From Sialis fuliginosa (Eukaryota > Arthropoda > Insecta > Megaloptera > Sialidae): a DNA stretch of 64,000 nucleotides. The position numbers and the translations under genes were made by a program. Position 1 is the stretch's first letter. Every line of letters starts with the position of its first letter. A model generated the notes under the pieces. It ran no database searches and was not told the DNA's origin. It saw only the letters and a list, made by a program, of their open reading frames with translations. Positions 1 to 11,992 of the stretch are shown piece after piece. The stretch lies in contig OY540815.1 of assembly GCA_961205875.1 (NCBI GenBank), positions 9,920,001-9,984,000 on the forward strand. The letters are read 5' to 3'.

Positions 1-222
1 TATAAAGAATTTTCTCTGCTATCTGCAGTATATTAATTATAAACAATAACCCACTAATGAATAACCTTGCTGCATACGTGTTAAGTAGAAATCAGGGATG
101 TTCTTACAGGCAGAAGTGATAATTGTGCTTATTATCACAGTTCTAGAATGACAAATTTGACACCTCGCAAATAGCATTAGCTTAGATTTTCCTCTAGAGC
201 AAATTCTTTATAATACCCAACA
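1..222. repeat. MITE family B copy, cut by window edge
   Basis: The window opens inside an inverted-repeat terminus (TATAAAGAATTT) and the matching reverse end (AAATTCTTTATAATACC) is at about 202-217. The inner arm carries the phrase 'TAGCATTAGCTTAG', which recurs as 'AGATAGCGTTAGCT' near 15525, 28990 and 57365. Together with the complete copy at 49819-50100 this defines a family of about 280 bp. No coding capacity is seen, so it is a non-autonomous element whose transposase source is not in the window. Confidence 0.6.
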
Positions 223-624
223 TTAGATATATGAGTCCTTTCTCTTTCGGTTTCTAACCATATACGAGTGATTATAGGGTTGACAAAGTTGCATTACTAT
301 TGAATTACATGAATATAATATGAAACCGTGGTGAATTAATACATTTCAGTCCTTCAGAAGCGCTCTACAAAACAGACTATAATTTCAAAAATCTTCTAGC
401 TTCAATAATAACAAAATTAACAATTGTCACTCGATTCTGGCGAACACTCTGGCGATTATTATTGAATTAAAAAAAAATTGATGTTAACCTCAAAATGTAT
501 ATTTTTCTATATTATGTTAATGCAATTTCTTTCAGTCTCTGGTTACTAATTATATATTTTACAGTATATTGACCTTAGCAGATATCAAAACAAACATATG
601 ATGTGTGTGGGTGTGTGTGTACGC

Positions 625-815
625 CAGCACGTAACAACTGGAGTACGAAAATCCTTGTTGAGATACAGGATCCTCCTCGTTCATTGGCAAAGTCCCGCGG
701 GATGACTGGGTTGTTGGTTACTTGATACTTTTGCCCACGTCTCTAGGGAGATGATCCCGTGCCTCTTGGCCTGGACCCTTATCAAGCTACGTAGTGCCCC
801 GTTATAGTTTGGTAA
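625..815. other. GC-richer island with competing short frames
   Basis: About 190 bases are clearly richer in G+C than the surroundings. On the minus strand one frame stays open for some 66 codons (about 884-681, ending ...SHPAGLCQ-stop), and a second minus frame gives a 41-codon ORF starting MNEEDPVSQQ at about 682. A CTGCAG acceptor-like site lies near 885. No donor, domain or family match is recognised. It may be an exon fragment or the core of an old transposon. Confidence 0.2.
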
Positions 816-2933
816 TGTCGTGGAACTTTTAAATAAAACGAAAATAGAATTTTGTATACGTTCGCTATAGTAAAATCTGTACACTGCAGTTATATGATAA
901 TATAGGTATTTTGCTCATATTTATAATAATTTTATAAATATTGATCAGAATTATAATATATCTTGAAGGCAAGAAATACATCTATTTGCAGAAACTCATT
1001 TATTAAATGAAAATGGGAACATTTGAGTGTATATTACTTTAACCTTAAAGATGAACGTCAAATAAAGGTAGATATTAAAATTCAAAAATTTTGTTCTAAT
1101 TTATCCAATACACTGTACATATAATCATATAAAAAATAAACGAATCAAATTAACAAAGTATTTGTATATCCAATAACAGTAATAATAGATTTATAATATG
1201 TACAATATATGGTTATTATGCATAGTAGTTATCAGTATGTACTCGTTTTGAAAGCTTCCATTAAAATATTTTAAATTTTAATATCTGTGTACATTTAATA
1301 ATCAATAACGCCCATATATTTTCACTGAATAATTAATATACGCATTATATATTTTATTCAGTTCAATTAGGAATTATGTGTCGACCTATTCAAAACAATA
1401 GTGGGACCCCTTAAATCAACAACAATTAACGATCGCAAAATTTAACGACATCGGAATAAAATCAACTGTTGGTTGTGTCTAAATATATACACCAGAGGGG
1501 CGATAATAAGAGACTATTTATACATTACGTGCAATGGTGTAACCAGGAGTATAGGGGGTTTACCCCATACTTGTATTGTTGTTTGTTTAATGTAATTAAT
1601 AAACTTCATGTTCATGTTTAACGATACAAATTTGTAGCGTTTTGATTGCACTTGACGTTTTGAAAATAGTTTTTACAAAAACTAGTTTTAATTTATTCAA
1701 ACAAATAATTCTTATAATAAAATGGTTGTATATATATATAAGTAATCATAAATAGAAAAATTGTATACATTTTTCTAATAAACTTGACGATATTGAATAT
1801 GTTGCAACTTTTTTAATAATAGCTTTTTTTGCATTGAAAAAAGTAATAATTTATGTTGAAATTGAAGTTACTGTTATGTAACATTTATGTATTTGAAGAT
1901 CTGCAATTTTTATTAAGTGACAAGTTTGTAAATACAATTAATTTATTTCTGCATAATACAAATACTTTTTATTATGAGGTCAAGTCTATTCTTATTGAAT
2001 TGATATTGTAAGAAAAAATTCCGTAGAATTTATTTATTTTTGTTCACTCGAAATTTTCCGTTACTTTACAGCAGATTATTATTATTTTAATACTAAATAG
2101 ATTGTTTTGGACTTAATTAACTATAGTGATTCCGGGAACAGTGGTACGATAAATTAGTAATTTATAGTAACTTTACATAAACGAGTATCTTCTATTTCGA
2201 TGGAAGAGACAAAGTTAATCAAAATACCACTAAAATTTGTGTGTCATTAGAAAAAATAATATAATAAAAAACAAGTTATACATTTTAAATAATAATGGAC
2301 GAAACAACTAAAATAAATGACAGCTAGCTTAAACCGGTGAAAATATCATTATTTGATATAGTTACGAAAAACTAAATACTAAATTCAATATTCTCAAAAA
2401 CGTAGATGTATAAATAACAATTTTTATATAAACAATTTAAAAAATGCAATATACACATTTAATTTTCTACCGCCGTTTATAAACAGCAATCATATTATAT
2501 TTCCACAATTTTCTAATGAAATTTTCTCCATCTAATCAGGCACTGAAATGGTTCTATTTGTTCCAATATTCGAGAAAACCAATTTCAAACATCGCGCCCT
2601 ATATTATATTATATTATACTTATATACAGGGTGCGGTGAAATTTTTATCAATTTAAAAAGATAAAAAAAGAAGAATTTGCAAATAGTTTGAGAGAGATAG
2701 CTTTCTGTTTTTATGGAAACAAAAAAAAAACAAGTTTTGAAATATTTTGTAAAGTTCCAAAGTTAAAATAAACAATATATTGAATTATATATTCAATAAA
2801 GTTAAGCCGTTTATTTGAAAAATACTACCCCCTCGCGCCCAAGAAGATATAATTTCATTATGTTATTTAATTTATTAATTTTAAAATTGAAACAATAAAC
2901 AATTTGTAAATAATTTGAATAAATTCAATGTTT

Positions 2934-3014
2934 TTAAAGCAAGCAGAGATCGTTGCCACAGCCTGTATGTATGTATAGAACCAGTCTGCACGATGCTATA
3001 ATATCTGGCATTTC
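2934..3014 (-). CDS. Candidate last coding exon of the minus-strand gene
   Basis: Reading leftwards, a very pyrimidine-rich acceptor (TTCTTCTTATTCTCTTGCACAG) ends at 3015. The sequence that follows is open in phase 0 for 26 codons (EMPDIIASC ... NDLCLL) and stops with TAA at 2936-2934. An AATAAA lies about 55 bases beyond the stop. Phase 0 is what exons 2 and 3 require. A second frame is also open here, running on into AT-rich DNA, so the phase argument matters. No protein family is recognised. The acceptor is strong; that this is the true partner of exon 3 is inference. Confidence 0.35.
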   Translation of the reverse strand, partial: EMPDIIASCRLVLYIHTGCGNDLCLL

Positions 3015-3062
3015 CTGTGCAAGAGAATAAGAAGAACGTGAGCACGCCATAGTTTTCCACAC

Positions 3063-3275
3063 GCAAACCTACCGTTTTAATTGGCGATGTAATTACAGGC
3101 CACTATGATCGCCCTTTGGAGGAAATTCAGGATAATCAAAGTAATTTATTAGGCGAGAATTAGATTACGAGTGGGAATTGTTAAAAGAAAGTGGAGCAAT
3201 TAAACTGATGTCTAAATGATACAGAAAACTGTTTTCTCTTTGATATTCATTTCATGCCCGAGAAAGAATGTTGTT
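3063..3275. promoter_or_regulatory. Possible cis-regulatory block
   Basis: Directly upstream of the 3.0-kb acceptor is a stretch of higher complexity than its surroundings. It contains a palindromic homeodomain-type core GTAATTAC, further TAAT cores and two CTTTGAT/ATCAAAG elements in both orientations. No long frame is open on either strand. The composition resembles conserved non-coding DNA, but conservation cannot be judged from one sequence. Confidence 0.2.
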
Positions 3276-3569
3276 TTCTTTTGTTGTGAGTTTTAATTTA
3301 CACGCGCTAGGAATTTGTTTTTTTCCCCCATGGTAGTGCGATTTTAGATACATTTTTTTCTTGGTTTTGTTTTGTCATTATTATTGTTTTTTTTTTTGTT
3401 ATATTGTTTCTGTATATTTGTACGGTTTGATTAGCGGGTTTTAATTTCTGATTCTTCATTAAATTTTTTTTGTTTCATTGTTGTTTGAACTTTTACTTTT
3501 TATGAAGAAGAAATATTGAGTATCGAATATTTTATTACTTTTATTTATAAAAAGGTAGAAACAATATAT

Positions 3570-3732
3570 ATTATTCCGCTTTTCACTAATGGATAGGTTA
3601 GGTTTATATATATATTGTGTAAATTTCATGAAGTTGGAAAAAAACAATTTGTGGTGAACCGTGTGTTGAATATTTTAGGTCACTATAATTTTATAGATAT
3701 TAACCCGGGTAACACCGGGTTCAATGCGCTAG
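3570..3732 (-). repeat. Truncated copy of interspersed repeat C
   Basis: The reverse complement begins ACTAGCGCATTGAACCCGG and matches the start of the longer element at 63150-63910. Shared internal phrases include CTTCATGAAATTTA and CCATCCATTAGTG (CTATCCATTAGTG here). This type of opening is common in insect repeats, but I do not assign a superfamily. Confidence 0.6.
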
Positions 3733-4884
3733 TAATATATGTAATCTGATTATGTGGTACTTTTCTCCTTGAACACTTGAACAGTGCAGTTCACTTAAGT
3801 CCTAACTTATGTTTCAAGTTTTAATCTTCAAGCACAAACTGTGTTTTAAACTACACTAATGTCGGACTTTTAAACTGCACTGTAACTTTTAGTTCCTAAT
3901 TTAGAAACTATTTTTTTAGTGAAGTGATGAAAATTCAAATTTCCTGTAGAAAACTTCTGTCTTAATGTTTAATTAAATATTTTAAAAAGTTGATGTAATA
4001 ATGAAAAATTTATGAATTTGCATATTCTGATTAAGTATAGAATGGAATATAGAAGATAATTTTGAACAAAAGATTCTTAATTTCTATTAATTATTCGAAA
4101 AACAAACAATTTAGTTTAATTGATTAAAACAACTGTATATTCTACTATGTCTCAATAAATTATTCGTTGACAATTCCCTTCAAACAATACCCTCGAGATT
4201 CTTATACTTCCCTCTTAGACTAGCTTTAAATAGTAAGAGCACTTTATTATAATTTGAAAATGACTGTTTGAATTTTTGCTATAATTATCGAAAAAAAATT
4301 AACAAGTACCTATTTATGTTAGAGTCCACGTTAATTAAAAAACCTATTAAATGAAGAAAAAAAATCTAATATTTTAACTATTTGGACAGTGATTTCTATG
4401 CCCAGCTTAATATTAAAAATTAATTATCAATTACTTTGTTGGATATCACATATTTATAATTTACGTATAAGCCTATGCATTTTGCAATGTTCCATATTTT
4501 CATGTAACAAAATTAGTTGATACGCAAAATACTGCTATTTATGTACGGTGTTGTACACATATTGTCATATAACATTTAGAATGTACCATATGCGAAAGAC
4601 TGAAACTCGAGTTGCTTTATTAATATTCACTGTACTGGAATTTCCAGAATAAAGTGTCATTTTGAATATTTTTTATTGAATGATTTATTCAACATTAATT
4701 TGAATCTTCTTTCTACTAATTAGGTACATGCAATTGTTAATCTAATTAAAATGTTTCGCAGCAAAAGTACAGTGAAAAAAAAATGTATGGATACAAAAAA
4801 GTCAAATTATAAATTTATAAAATTTATATAAATTATAAAACAAGTAAATTTTACTTGAATTAAATAATTGATTGCCTTGCGTCC

Positions 4885-5010
4885 AATAACCCAGTTATTT
4901 ATAGGAGCCTATTTGATCCAAATAACCAAATTTATTGATACAAATTAATGTTATTTTATTCAATATAATAATTCTTTGTATTGATGTATTTAATGATTTA
5001 TTACAAATAA
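4885..5010 (+). repeat. Repeat G, copy 1
   Basis: About 125 bases, running from AATAACCCAGTTATTTATAG to TTTATTACAAATAA, recur with about 85-90% identity by eye at 20685-20812. The second copy is followed by repeat H, which this one lacks. No terminal inverted repeat was found. Confidence 0.65.
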
Positions 5011-5021
5011 CGCTCTAGGGT

Positions 5022-5198
5022 ATGAGCCCAAGGCTCGCACGTAGGTCAAGAAGGAAGCATACAAATATAATAAGAGGTCGGAAAAAGGGGAGGTTTATCG
5101 TCCAGGAATCCACGATTCTATGTAAGTATTACAAAATTGTCTTGCTAATATCTAGCGTTTTAAATACTCTTTTTCTTCTTCAATATGTTTCTTGGTAA
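5022..5198 (+). CDS. Small basic ORF, 58 codons, possible exon
   Basis: An ATG frame runs 58 codons to TAA at 5196-5198. The first 26 residues are strongly basic (MSPRLARRSRRKH then RGRKKGR) and the rest is hydrophobic (KIVLLISSVLNTLFLL). A GTAAGT donor consensus lies inside the frame at 5122, so the 33-codon basic part could instead be an exon. It follows repeat G directly and its first part is GC-richer than its surroundings. No homologue is recognised; a repeat-derived frame is equally possible. Confidence 0.2.
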   Translation: MSPRLARRSRRKHTNIIRGRKKGRFIVQESTILCKYYKIVLLISSVLNTLFLLQYVSW

Positions 5199-6964
5199 CT
5201 TTTTCTGAAAGTTCTTTGTCTATATGTATATGTATGTATGTAAGGGAGATTAAATACTCAACAAAGCTAATGACATCATAATATAAATTCTAAAATTGAT
5301 GTTGTACTGGTATGGTTCAAAGTTCTTTAAGACAGTGTATGTGTAATGTATATTGTATATACTCTTTTTAATACCGACTACAATACTCAAGATACAAAGA
5401 ACAAAACCATCTGGCAATGTTATACATAATATAACTTGGACTCTTAGGAATTGTAATTCATCTTTGTAGGGTGGGATTATCAACATGGCTAATATGTGTC
5501 ACGTTCATATAATTTCGATAGAAAAATATATCTTAAAAACTAAAATTATTAATATTACATTAAAATATAATAAATTAGATTTTAAAAGGCACAAATAACG
5601 ATTGTGTGAAATTTTTTTCTCTAGTTTCTGTCAAAATCCTTATCGTATGATACTCGGGAGGATCATAAGGAACACATTGGTGAAAATTTCATTCAAATCG
5701 GTTCAGTACTTTCTGATATAAATACGTTATATTGCCGCGTTATTCTTATACCTAAACTATGATATAACAGCATATGGATACATTTAAAAACGCATTGGAA
5801 GATCACAAAATATGAAGGTAGACATGACTCACAAATTCCTGCTATAATTTAGTGAATTTATGAGTGAGTTGACACGCCTAATGGATGTATATTCGTGTAT
5901 ACTTAAACTCATACATTAAAATTCATTTTTATTTTTACTTTTCGATCAATACGTTGATAGAAGGAAGTATTAATTTACGATTTTATTTTAGATTTGATAT
6001 TTTACATGTATTTGCGAAACAACATTCCTGAAAAATATTAAAAACGTGATTCAAATGAGTTTGATTTTAAAAATATGATTTCATATACATGTTTTCTGTA
6101 TGATATTTTTGAATGAATAACAATATTATATATGATTTTATCTGTGATGAGTCGATTTAGATTAAAATGCTGACATGTAAGAGTAGAAATGGTACATGAT
6201 TAGTATCTATACATTAATAATTTTAATACATGCTATTATTGTTTAGTATAAGTATCACCAAGTCGATTTTTTTAATTCGAGATTACGATGGAAATACCTT
6301 TTTTGATCCTTCTTGAAACCATTCTGACTATTTTCGTCATGATGTCTGTATGTGTCAGTAGAAACAGTAATTCAAAAACAATACATAGATAGAAGTACGA
6401 AAAAAATGATATGAGATTTGTAATACAAGATGGATATACTTTAAATTCCCACTAAAACGATGTAGTACATAGGTTCCCAAACTTATTTGACCCACTACCC
6501 CTTTTTCAGCTATAAAAAATCATAAGGCTCCCCTAATAATTTACATTTTTAGTAGTGGATATTTTTTCATATACATATCTAGTGTTATATAATAATCCAG
6601 GGCTTCCCAACTACACCCAGAGCCACCAGGGTTCCCTTTGATCCATCCAATACCGCAGTTCAGGAATCAATGATGTAGTACAACAGTTATGTATGTATAT
6701 AAGGTTCATTTAAATCATTGTAATGTTTTTTTATATATTTAACTATCCGAATTACTCTGGGGCCTGGATGATTGACTGTTTTATTATTGTTAATTTATTT
6801 GACTGATTAAAATAACCTTTTAGCAGAAAAAAAACCGAGAAATTGTTTGTACAAAGAATAAAGCAATGAAATATCCTAGCTTACGACTTGTTCCCAATAC
6901 TCACTTAACACTTTTTTTTAATTCACCCACACTCAACGAAAAAGCAAACATAGAGATTTTAAGT

Positions 6965-7215
6965 GCATAAATACATCGGCCCATTGCTCTTAATCCTAGC
7001 CACGGGCATCGGTCCAACAATGATGGAAAAGACAATAAAACTCGGAATGAATATTCGCGACGCAGTTGTACCACCACCAGGATGCATTATTTGTTTCCAT
7101 TTTCTGAATTTGTTTTAAATAAGCATTTCGTATAATGCGAGCGCGGGGACTTGACCCAGTTCTCTAGAAACGATCCATCATCTGCGGCGTGGGGAAAGGG
7201 GGTGAGGAATACAGA
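6965..7215. other. GC-richer island, exon- or enhancer-like
   Basis: On the plus strand about 50 codons are open (from about 6968, containing YIGPLLLILATG then MEKTIKLGMNIRD, stop near 7110). On the minus strand a strikingly pyrimidine-rich acceptor (CCCCTTTCCCCACGCCGCAG) ends near 7182 and is followed by a 30-codon open frame in a phase that does not fit exons 2 and 3. TTTATTG and CATTGTTG words typical of Hox and Sox sites are also present. I cannot choose between an exon and a regulatory block. Confidence 0.2.
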
Positions 7216-7400
7216 AGGAAAAAATATTGTATCAACAAGTGATATTATTTGGATGACATTTTTTGTTATGTAAATACAAATTTCTTTTTAAGATGATGCA
7301 TCTTTTTGGTCCTATTACTTTCAGTTTTGTACTCAATAAGAAATTAATTCCGTTTTAATAACCTACTTAAAATAAACTGTTTTGTACTTGTACTACAATT

Positions 7401-7420
7401 ATTCTATCAATTGATAGAAT
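7401..7420. repeat. Perfect 20-bp palindrome
   Basis: ATTCTATCAATTGATAGAAT reads identically on both strands with no spacer. It could be a dimeric protein site or chance in AT-rich DNA. Confidence 0.5.
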
Positions 7421-8028
7421 TGTCATAGGATTTGATCTTTGCATTACTCAGTGCGACCGTCATTTCAAGATTCTAGGTTCTACTATAATTGTATATGATT
7501 CAGTTCTTAAATCCTGAAAATCTGTCAAAATATGACAGGATACCAAAAATTGTTCTGCTTTCTGAAATGATTATAATATGTTTTGAATACGGCTATGAAG
7601 TAAAATTTAGGTCTTATACGAGCTCTTTGTAATATTTAACTAATTATGAAGGTAAAGTGTTATGTCAACATATCATAAATAAGTTGAAAGTTCGTCAAAA
7701 TTTTAAATTTCCGATTACCTTTAATCACTTCTGTCAAGATTTTGCTTTGTTGTATTATACACATGACGGTAGCTTAGGTGTTAATATTTGATAAAGTTGT
7801 TTCAACATACACTATGTTAGTGATTGAGTACAATTTGTTTTGTGCATAAGAAACTATTTACTTATCACAAGACGGTTGTGAACTGACGGCGTTTATATAT
7901 TCTTTGAAGTAAGTCTGGTACATTGTTCAGATAATTTATTTACTTTCAAATGTAAATAACGTGCAATACATTTTTTATTATACATTGTTACCTATATATA
8001 CATACATATGAAAATTAAGTTTATAGGT

Positions 8029-8562
8029 AAGGTAGTGGCACCAGTCTTGGATATGACCCCAGTCATGTCAAATTTTTAATTAAATGTACTGAATTAGAAA
8101 TATATGTTTATATTTGATTACTACTATTTCTGAATATTAATCTATATACATTTAACTGTCTTACAGCGTGATTTGATGACAATCGGCCAATAGATATCAG
8201 AATGGTGAACATTTAATCTAATTATTAGTGTAACTTATTTATTAATTATTATTGACGACTCTTTCTTTTATATTTTTTGTCGTAGTACTTATCATTTTGT
8301 AATCATTAGTAAGTGTCCATCACTGCGTGCTCATTACTGGTTTTACCTTTGCCACTACTGGAGAAAAAACAAGAACACAATAAAAGGCTGTAATTTAAAT
8401 AACAAACTATATTTGCGGACTTTGTTAATTAAATTGATTAAATAAAGAGTTACTTGTTTTATTAGTAACATGAGTTCATGAGAATTACAAAAAACAAGCC
8501 CATTAATTAAAAAAAACCGAAAACTTGCTCTTATAGCGGCCATAACCGGTGCCTTTCCCTTA
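8029..8562 (+). mobile_element. MITE family A, full-length copy
   Basis: The left end is AAGGTAGTGGCACCAG and the right end ACCGGTGCCTTTCCCTT, imperfect inverted repeats. The copy at 27060-27562 has cleaner ends (AGGTACTGGCATCAG and CTGGTGCCAGTACCTT). Diagnostic interior phrases are GCGTGATTTGATGACAATCG and GCGTGCTCATTACTGG. The small minus-strand frame inside it (MAAIRA...) recurs only because the repeat recurs. No transposase is present. Confidence 0.75.
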
Positions 8563-8988
8563 TGTAGATACACAAAAAGATTTTAAATCACAACAAAAAT
8601 AACTTATTACGTGTCTGTGCATAAACCACTGATATTGATTTTTCATGTTTTCTATATCACATTTTTAAATTTAGCATCTCAAATTATACAGAGCATGCCG
8701 GTCTATTCGCATAATATAAAATTCAATTTTCCATATTAAGTATAAAAGTTGCGTCTAGACATGAACAAAAAATCGTCATTACTGAAAGTACTAAATGTTG
8801 AGGATTAAGGTAAAAAAAGCAAGTTTATCACAGGTAATGTTGAAAGAATTATAATACATAGGAACATATAAGATGTCGCAAACAAAAGCAAGATTTACAA
8901 GCGCTAAAAGACCTTCTTAACCCATATGTAAAATCTCTTAAGGAATTCTGAAAACATTTTATAAATCATCTCATAAAAAGAGACGCAT

Positions 8989-9225
8989 TTATTGGCCCCG
9001 AGTGTGAGAGGGAGTGGTGCATATATTTTCCTCTAAATTGTACATTTTTCTTTCCAGATCATACATTATTTCCGTTGATGTTTTGTATAACGCACGGCTG
9101 TACTTCACGGCCTGCTGCGATATAAACTGTAGTTTTGCTCTTATTGCTTCCTCGCAATATCGAAGATACGAGAAGCTTTGTGATCGTTTCAGATTGAGGC
9201 AAAAAAAATGTTCTCCGATTTCAAA
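8989..9225 (-). CDS. Exon-like segment with helical reading frame
   Basis: The minus strand is open for about 78 codons ending in TAA at 8991-8989. The translation is polar and amphipathic (EEAIRAKLQFISQQ, then KYSRALYKTSTEIMYDLERK), as in a long helix or coiled coil. It begins abruptly beside the repeat at 9240. No good acceptor on this strand was found. On the opposite strand an excellent acceptor (TTTTTCTTTCCAG, ending 9057) leads into an open frame of 57 codons containing YFTACCDINCSFALIASS. One of the two is probably an exon fragment or pseudogene; the strand is unresolved. Confidence 0.25.
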   Translation of the reverse strand, partial: FEIGEHFFCLNLKRSQSFSYLRYCEEAIRAKLQFISQQAVKYSRALYKTSTEIMYDLERKMYNLEENICTTPSHTRGQ

Positions 9226-9239
9226 ATTTTAAATTTATC

Positions 9240-9475
9240 TTTCCGTTTCACGTCAACACAAACACTTTTCGTTCCGTGTCTGTCTGTCTGTCCGTGTGTC
9301 CGTCTGTCCCCTGAATCCTTGTCACACGCATAACTCATGAACCATTGAACTTATATTGTTGAAACTTGGTCGGATGTTGGGTCTGGCTTGAGGACGGTCC
9401 CATTTCAAAATCATCAAAATCGTGTATAAGGGAGAGGGGTGACACCCCAAAATATTAATTTTTTCAAGATATCTC
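9240..9475 (+). repeat. Interspersed repeat fragment with CTGT(C)n core
   Basis: A GTCTGTCTGTCTGTCCGTGT core is followed by ACGCATAACTCATGAACC, then GTTGAAACTTGGTCGGATG and a CGTGTATAAGGG block. This is the layout of many decayed insect transposon tails. It abuts the exon-like segment to its left and may have interrupted it. Confidence 0.45.
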
Positions 9476-9604
9476 AAGAACGACACATGTTATGTGAAAA
9501 TTTTATAGAATATTTTCTGAAGAGCATTACATTTCCTATAATATGGGTCTACAACGTTTGTTTTAAAATATTCTCTTACAAAGATTTATCTCAATTTATT
9601 TTAA

Positions 9605-9865
9605 AAGTTCGTGTTTTGTTTTTCTAAATTAATATTTGCTTGGACATATTAAATGTCATTTTGACGTTTTAAATGCCATTTTGGCGTTTTAAATGTCATT
9701 TTGAGGTTTGTATAAATTTAGATTTAGAATGAAATTGTAAAAAAATTAAAAATATACGAAAAAATATTCAGGTGCGTTTTAAGAAAAATATACTAATATT
9801 TTTTTGTAAAATTGTATAAAAATTAAATGGTTAACCAATTCCAGGCAATTTATTTAAACACTGTT
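9605..9865 (+). repeat. Repeat D, copy 1
   Basis: A segment with three spaced copies of 'TAAATG(T/C)CATTTTG' is followed by AGGTGCGTTTTAAGAAAAAT and CAATTCCAGGCAATTTAT. The same order recurs at 38870-39110 in the same orientation, with only two of the short internal repeats. Internal copy number therefore differs between copies. Confidence 0.65.
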
Positions 9866-10149
9866 TTGTAAATTTTGTTTCAGGTTTTTAAATAATAATA
9901 TCTTTAATAAATACAATAAATGGTGGAATTATTCAATAAGTAAAAAATTAATATTGTATTTATTAAAAAATATAAACGTTATCATGTAGGGTTATGATGT
10001 TACCGTCATAATAAAAATAATGTAATATAAGATTGTTGATAATAAAGAAGATATAAAGATACGCACAAAAATTCTGAGAAATCATTTCAGAGGTGAACTC
10101 TATATTGAATTTAAGAACGTTTAGTGGATTTAAAAATATGTAGAGTCGC

Positions 10150-10449
10150 ATGCAAAAGTGGTCGACCAGTTTTCATTCAAATTCGATTATCACAAACTTA
10201 GTAGACTCCTTCCATTTGATTATTATAATATTTAAATCATTTATCCATGTACCAAACAAAGACAGATATTTTGAAACTCATTTGCTAGATAAAGAAGTAC
10301 TTATTGTTTATAGTACTCATATAAAAATAAAAGGAAAATTTTATGGCAATAAATATTTGATATTTCGAATTTTAGTATTGAAATATGTTAAACTTGATAT
10401 AAAATTAATAAATGAAATGGACGTATATTTGTGTTTTTATTTAAAATGA
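10150..10449 (+). CDS. 99-codon frame, probably non-coding
   Basis: This is the longest ATG frame seen in the window. It is low complexity, rich in I, L, K, F and Y, has no motif, and its last third lies in a repeat shared with 45510-45645, where the frame is not kept. I list it because of its length, but I think it is a chance frame in AT-rich DNA. Confidence 0.1.
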   Translation: MQKWSTSFHSNSIITNLVDSFHLIIIIFKSFIHVPNKDRYFETHLLDKEVLIVYSTHIKIKGKFYGNKYLIFRILVLKYVKLDIKLINEMDVYLCFYLK

Positions 10450-10560
10450 TGTAACTATATAAAGATAACAGATGATGTTTGTCTTACTATTTTTGAATCT
10501 ATTATGAACGATTCTGACCTTTAGAGTGGCAGACGACTTCTGAAGCCCATAGTACCTATT
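10330..10560 (+). repeat. Repeat I, copy 1
   Basis: It shares with 45510-45645 the phrase GGCAATAAATATTTGA, then GATGATGTTT, and an almost identical end (GGCAGACGACTTCTGAAGCC, CATAGTAC). The strongly preserved end suggests a transposon terminus. Confidence 0.6.
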
Positions 10561-11992
10561 ATTATGGGAAATTCGCGGAAAAATTAGTATTGGTATAAAA
10601 ATAATAAGTTCTTATTTTGACTTTTGACTTTTTGAGAAGAATGTATCAATCATTCTTATACATATTATTAGTTTATTGAATATAATTACTCGAAATATTT
10701 GCCATTTCATAATTAATAAAAAAAGAATACAACTGAATACAATTATTTTCCTTTTACTGGCTCTGTTTATGATATGAAGTTATTAAATTATGTACAGAAA
10801 GAATAAATGCAATACTGAAAAGAACGAATGTAGAATATTATTAGGTGGAGAAAATACACCTCTTTCAATTGTTATGCTTTGCCATATTACGTTTGTTTTG
10901 CTTATACATGGATTTATTTTATTATGTTGTTCTCTGAGACTCCATAGAAATTTTATTAGAATGTAGTAAAGTTTTTTATTTATAACTCTATTATGATGGT
11001 TTGCAATATTATGTATTTTTGAAGAAATTATATTATTCTCGGCATGGAAAGAAAACTAGATAGTACTTATTGTCACAATCAGAAATGCATAAAATAACGT
11101 TCCGCTATTTTTACTTCCATATTCTGAAAAAATTAATTTTGATAAAGAAAAAAATCACAACTTGCTTTGTGTTTAAACGTACAAGTAATTAAAAATATCA
11201 ATCGTTTATTTTTATTATAAAATGTTGTGAAAGCAAAATCTGTATGCAAACAAATTATTTAATTAAAATGCTCATTAGTCAGTTGTTACAAATCAAACAC
11301 AGCAGAAATACAATTTAAGCAATCAGAAATACTTTTATACTTGTAAACATAGTTTTCTACTGAAACAAAATTTATATTAACTTCGATTGTCTGCGATATA
11401 ACAAATACATGTAGAAGTATTGGAGTTAATTTTAAATATTGATTAAAATAATATATAATATTGATTAAAATAACGATTTATGAGATGTGTGCTCCATTAG
11501 GAAATCCTTGTCAATAATCAAGTTTATATAATTACTAGAGATTGGAAAAATAGTTTTTCAACTATTGCGTAAAAATGCATTTATTGTAATTTTTATTACA
11601 TAGCTCCACTGTTTTCAGAAAACTGGTTTGATTGAACACAATTTGAAATCAACTATTTGCAACTACCATTCCAATTATTTTTAAACTATTTGCGATACTT
11701 TTTACTGTTTCGTTTGCACTAATTATTATTAAATCGTAAAAAAAACTATTTACCAACTATTTTCCTGAAAAAAATTCAACTAGTAACTATTTCATTGAAA
11801 ATAACAACTATTTTTCCAATCTCTAATAATTACCAATAAAATTTAATACATAAATTAAATTAAAACATTACTTTTCTCGCATTCATATTGTATGGAATTA
11901 CCCATTTTGGCGTCTGATAGAGCCAACACTAAAAGCAGTATAAATTATAGGTCAAATAAATGTGTAACAGACACACTACTCATTCCACACAA

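Noticed and set aside
6471..6660. GGTTCCCAAACTTATTTGACC and GGGCTTCCCAAC, resembling hAT-type MITE ends
   Set aside because: No matching inverted end or target duplication could be placed; left as an unresolved repeat fragment.
8355..8573. Minus frame MAAIRA..., similar to the one at 48508-48723
   Set aside because: Both lie inside MITE family A; the similarity is that of the repeat, and the frame is absent from other copies.
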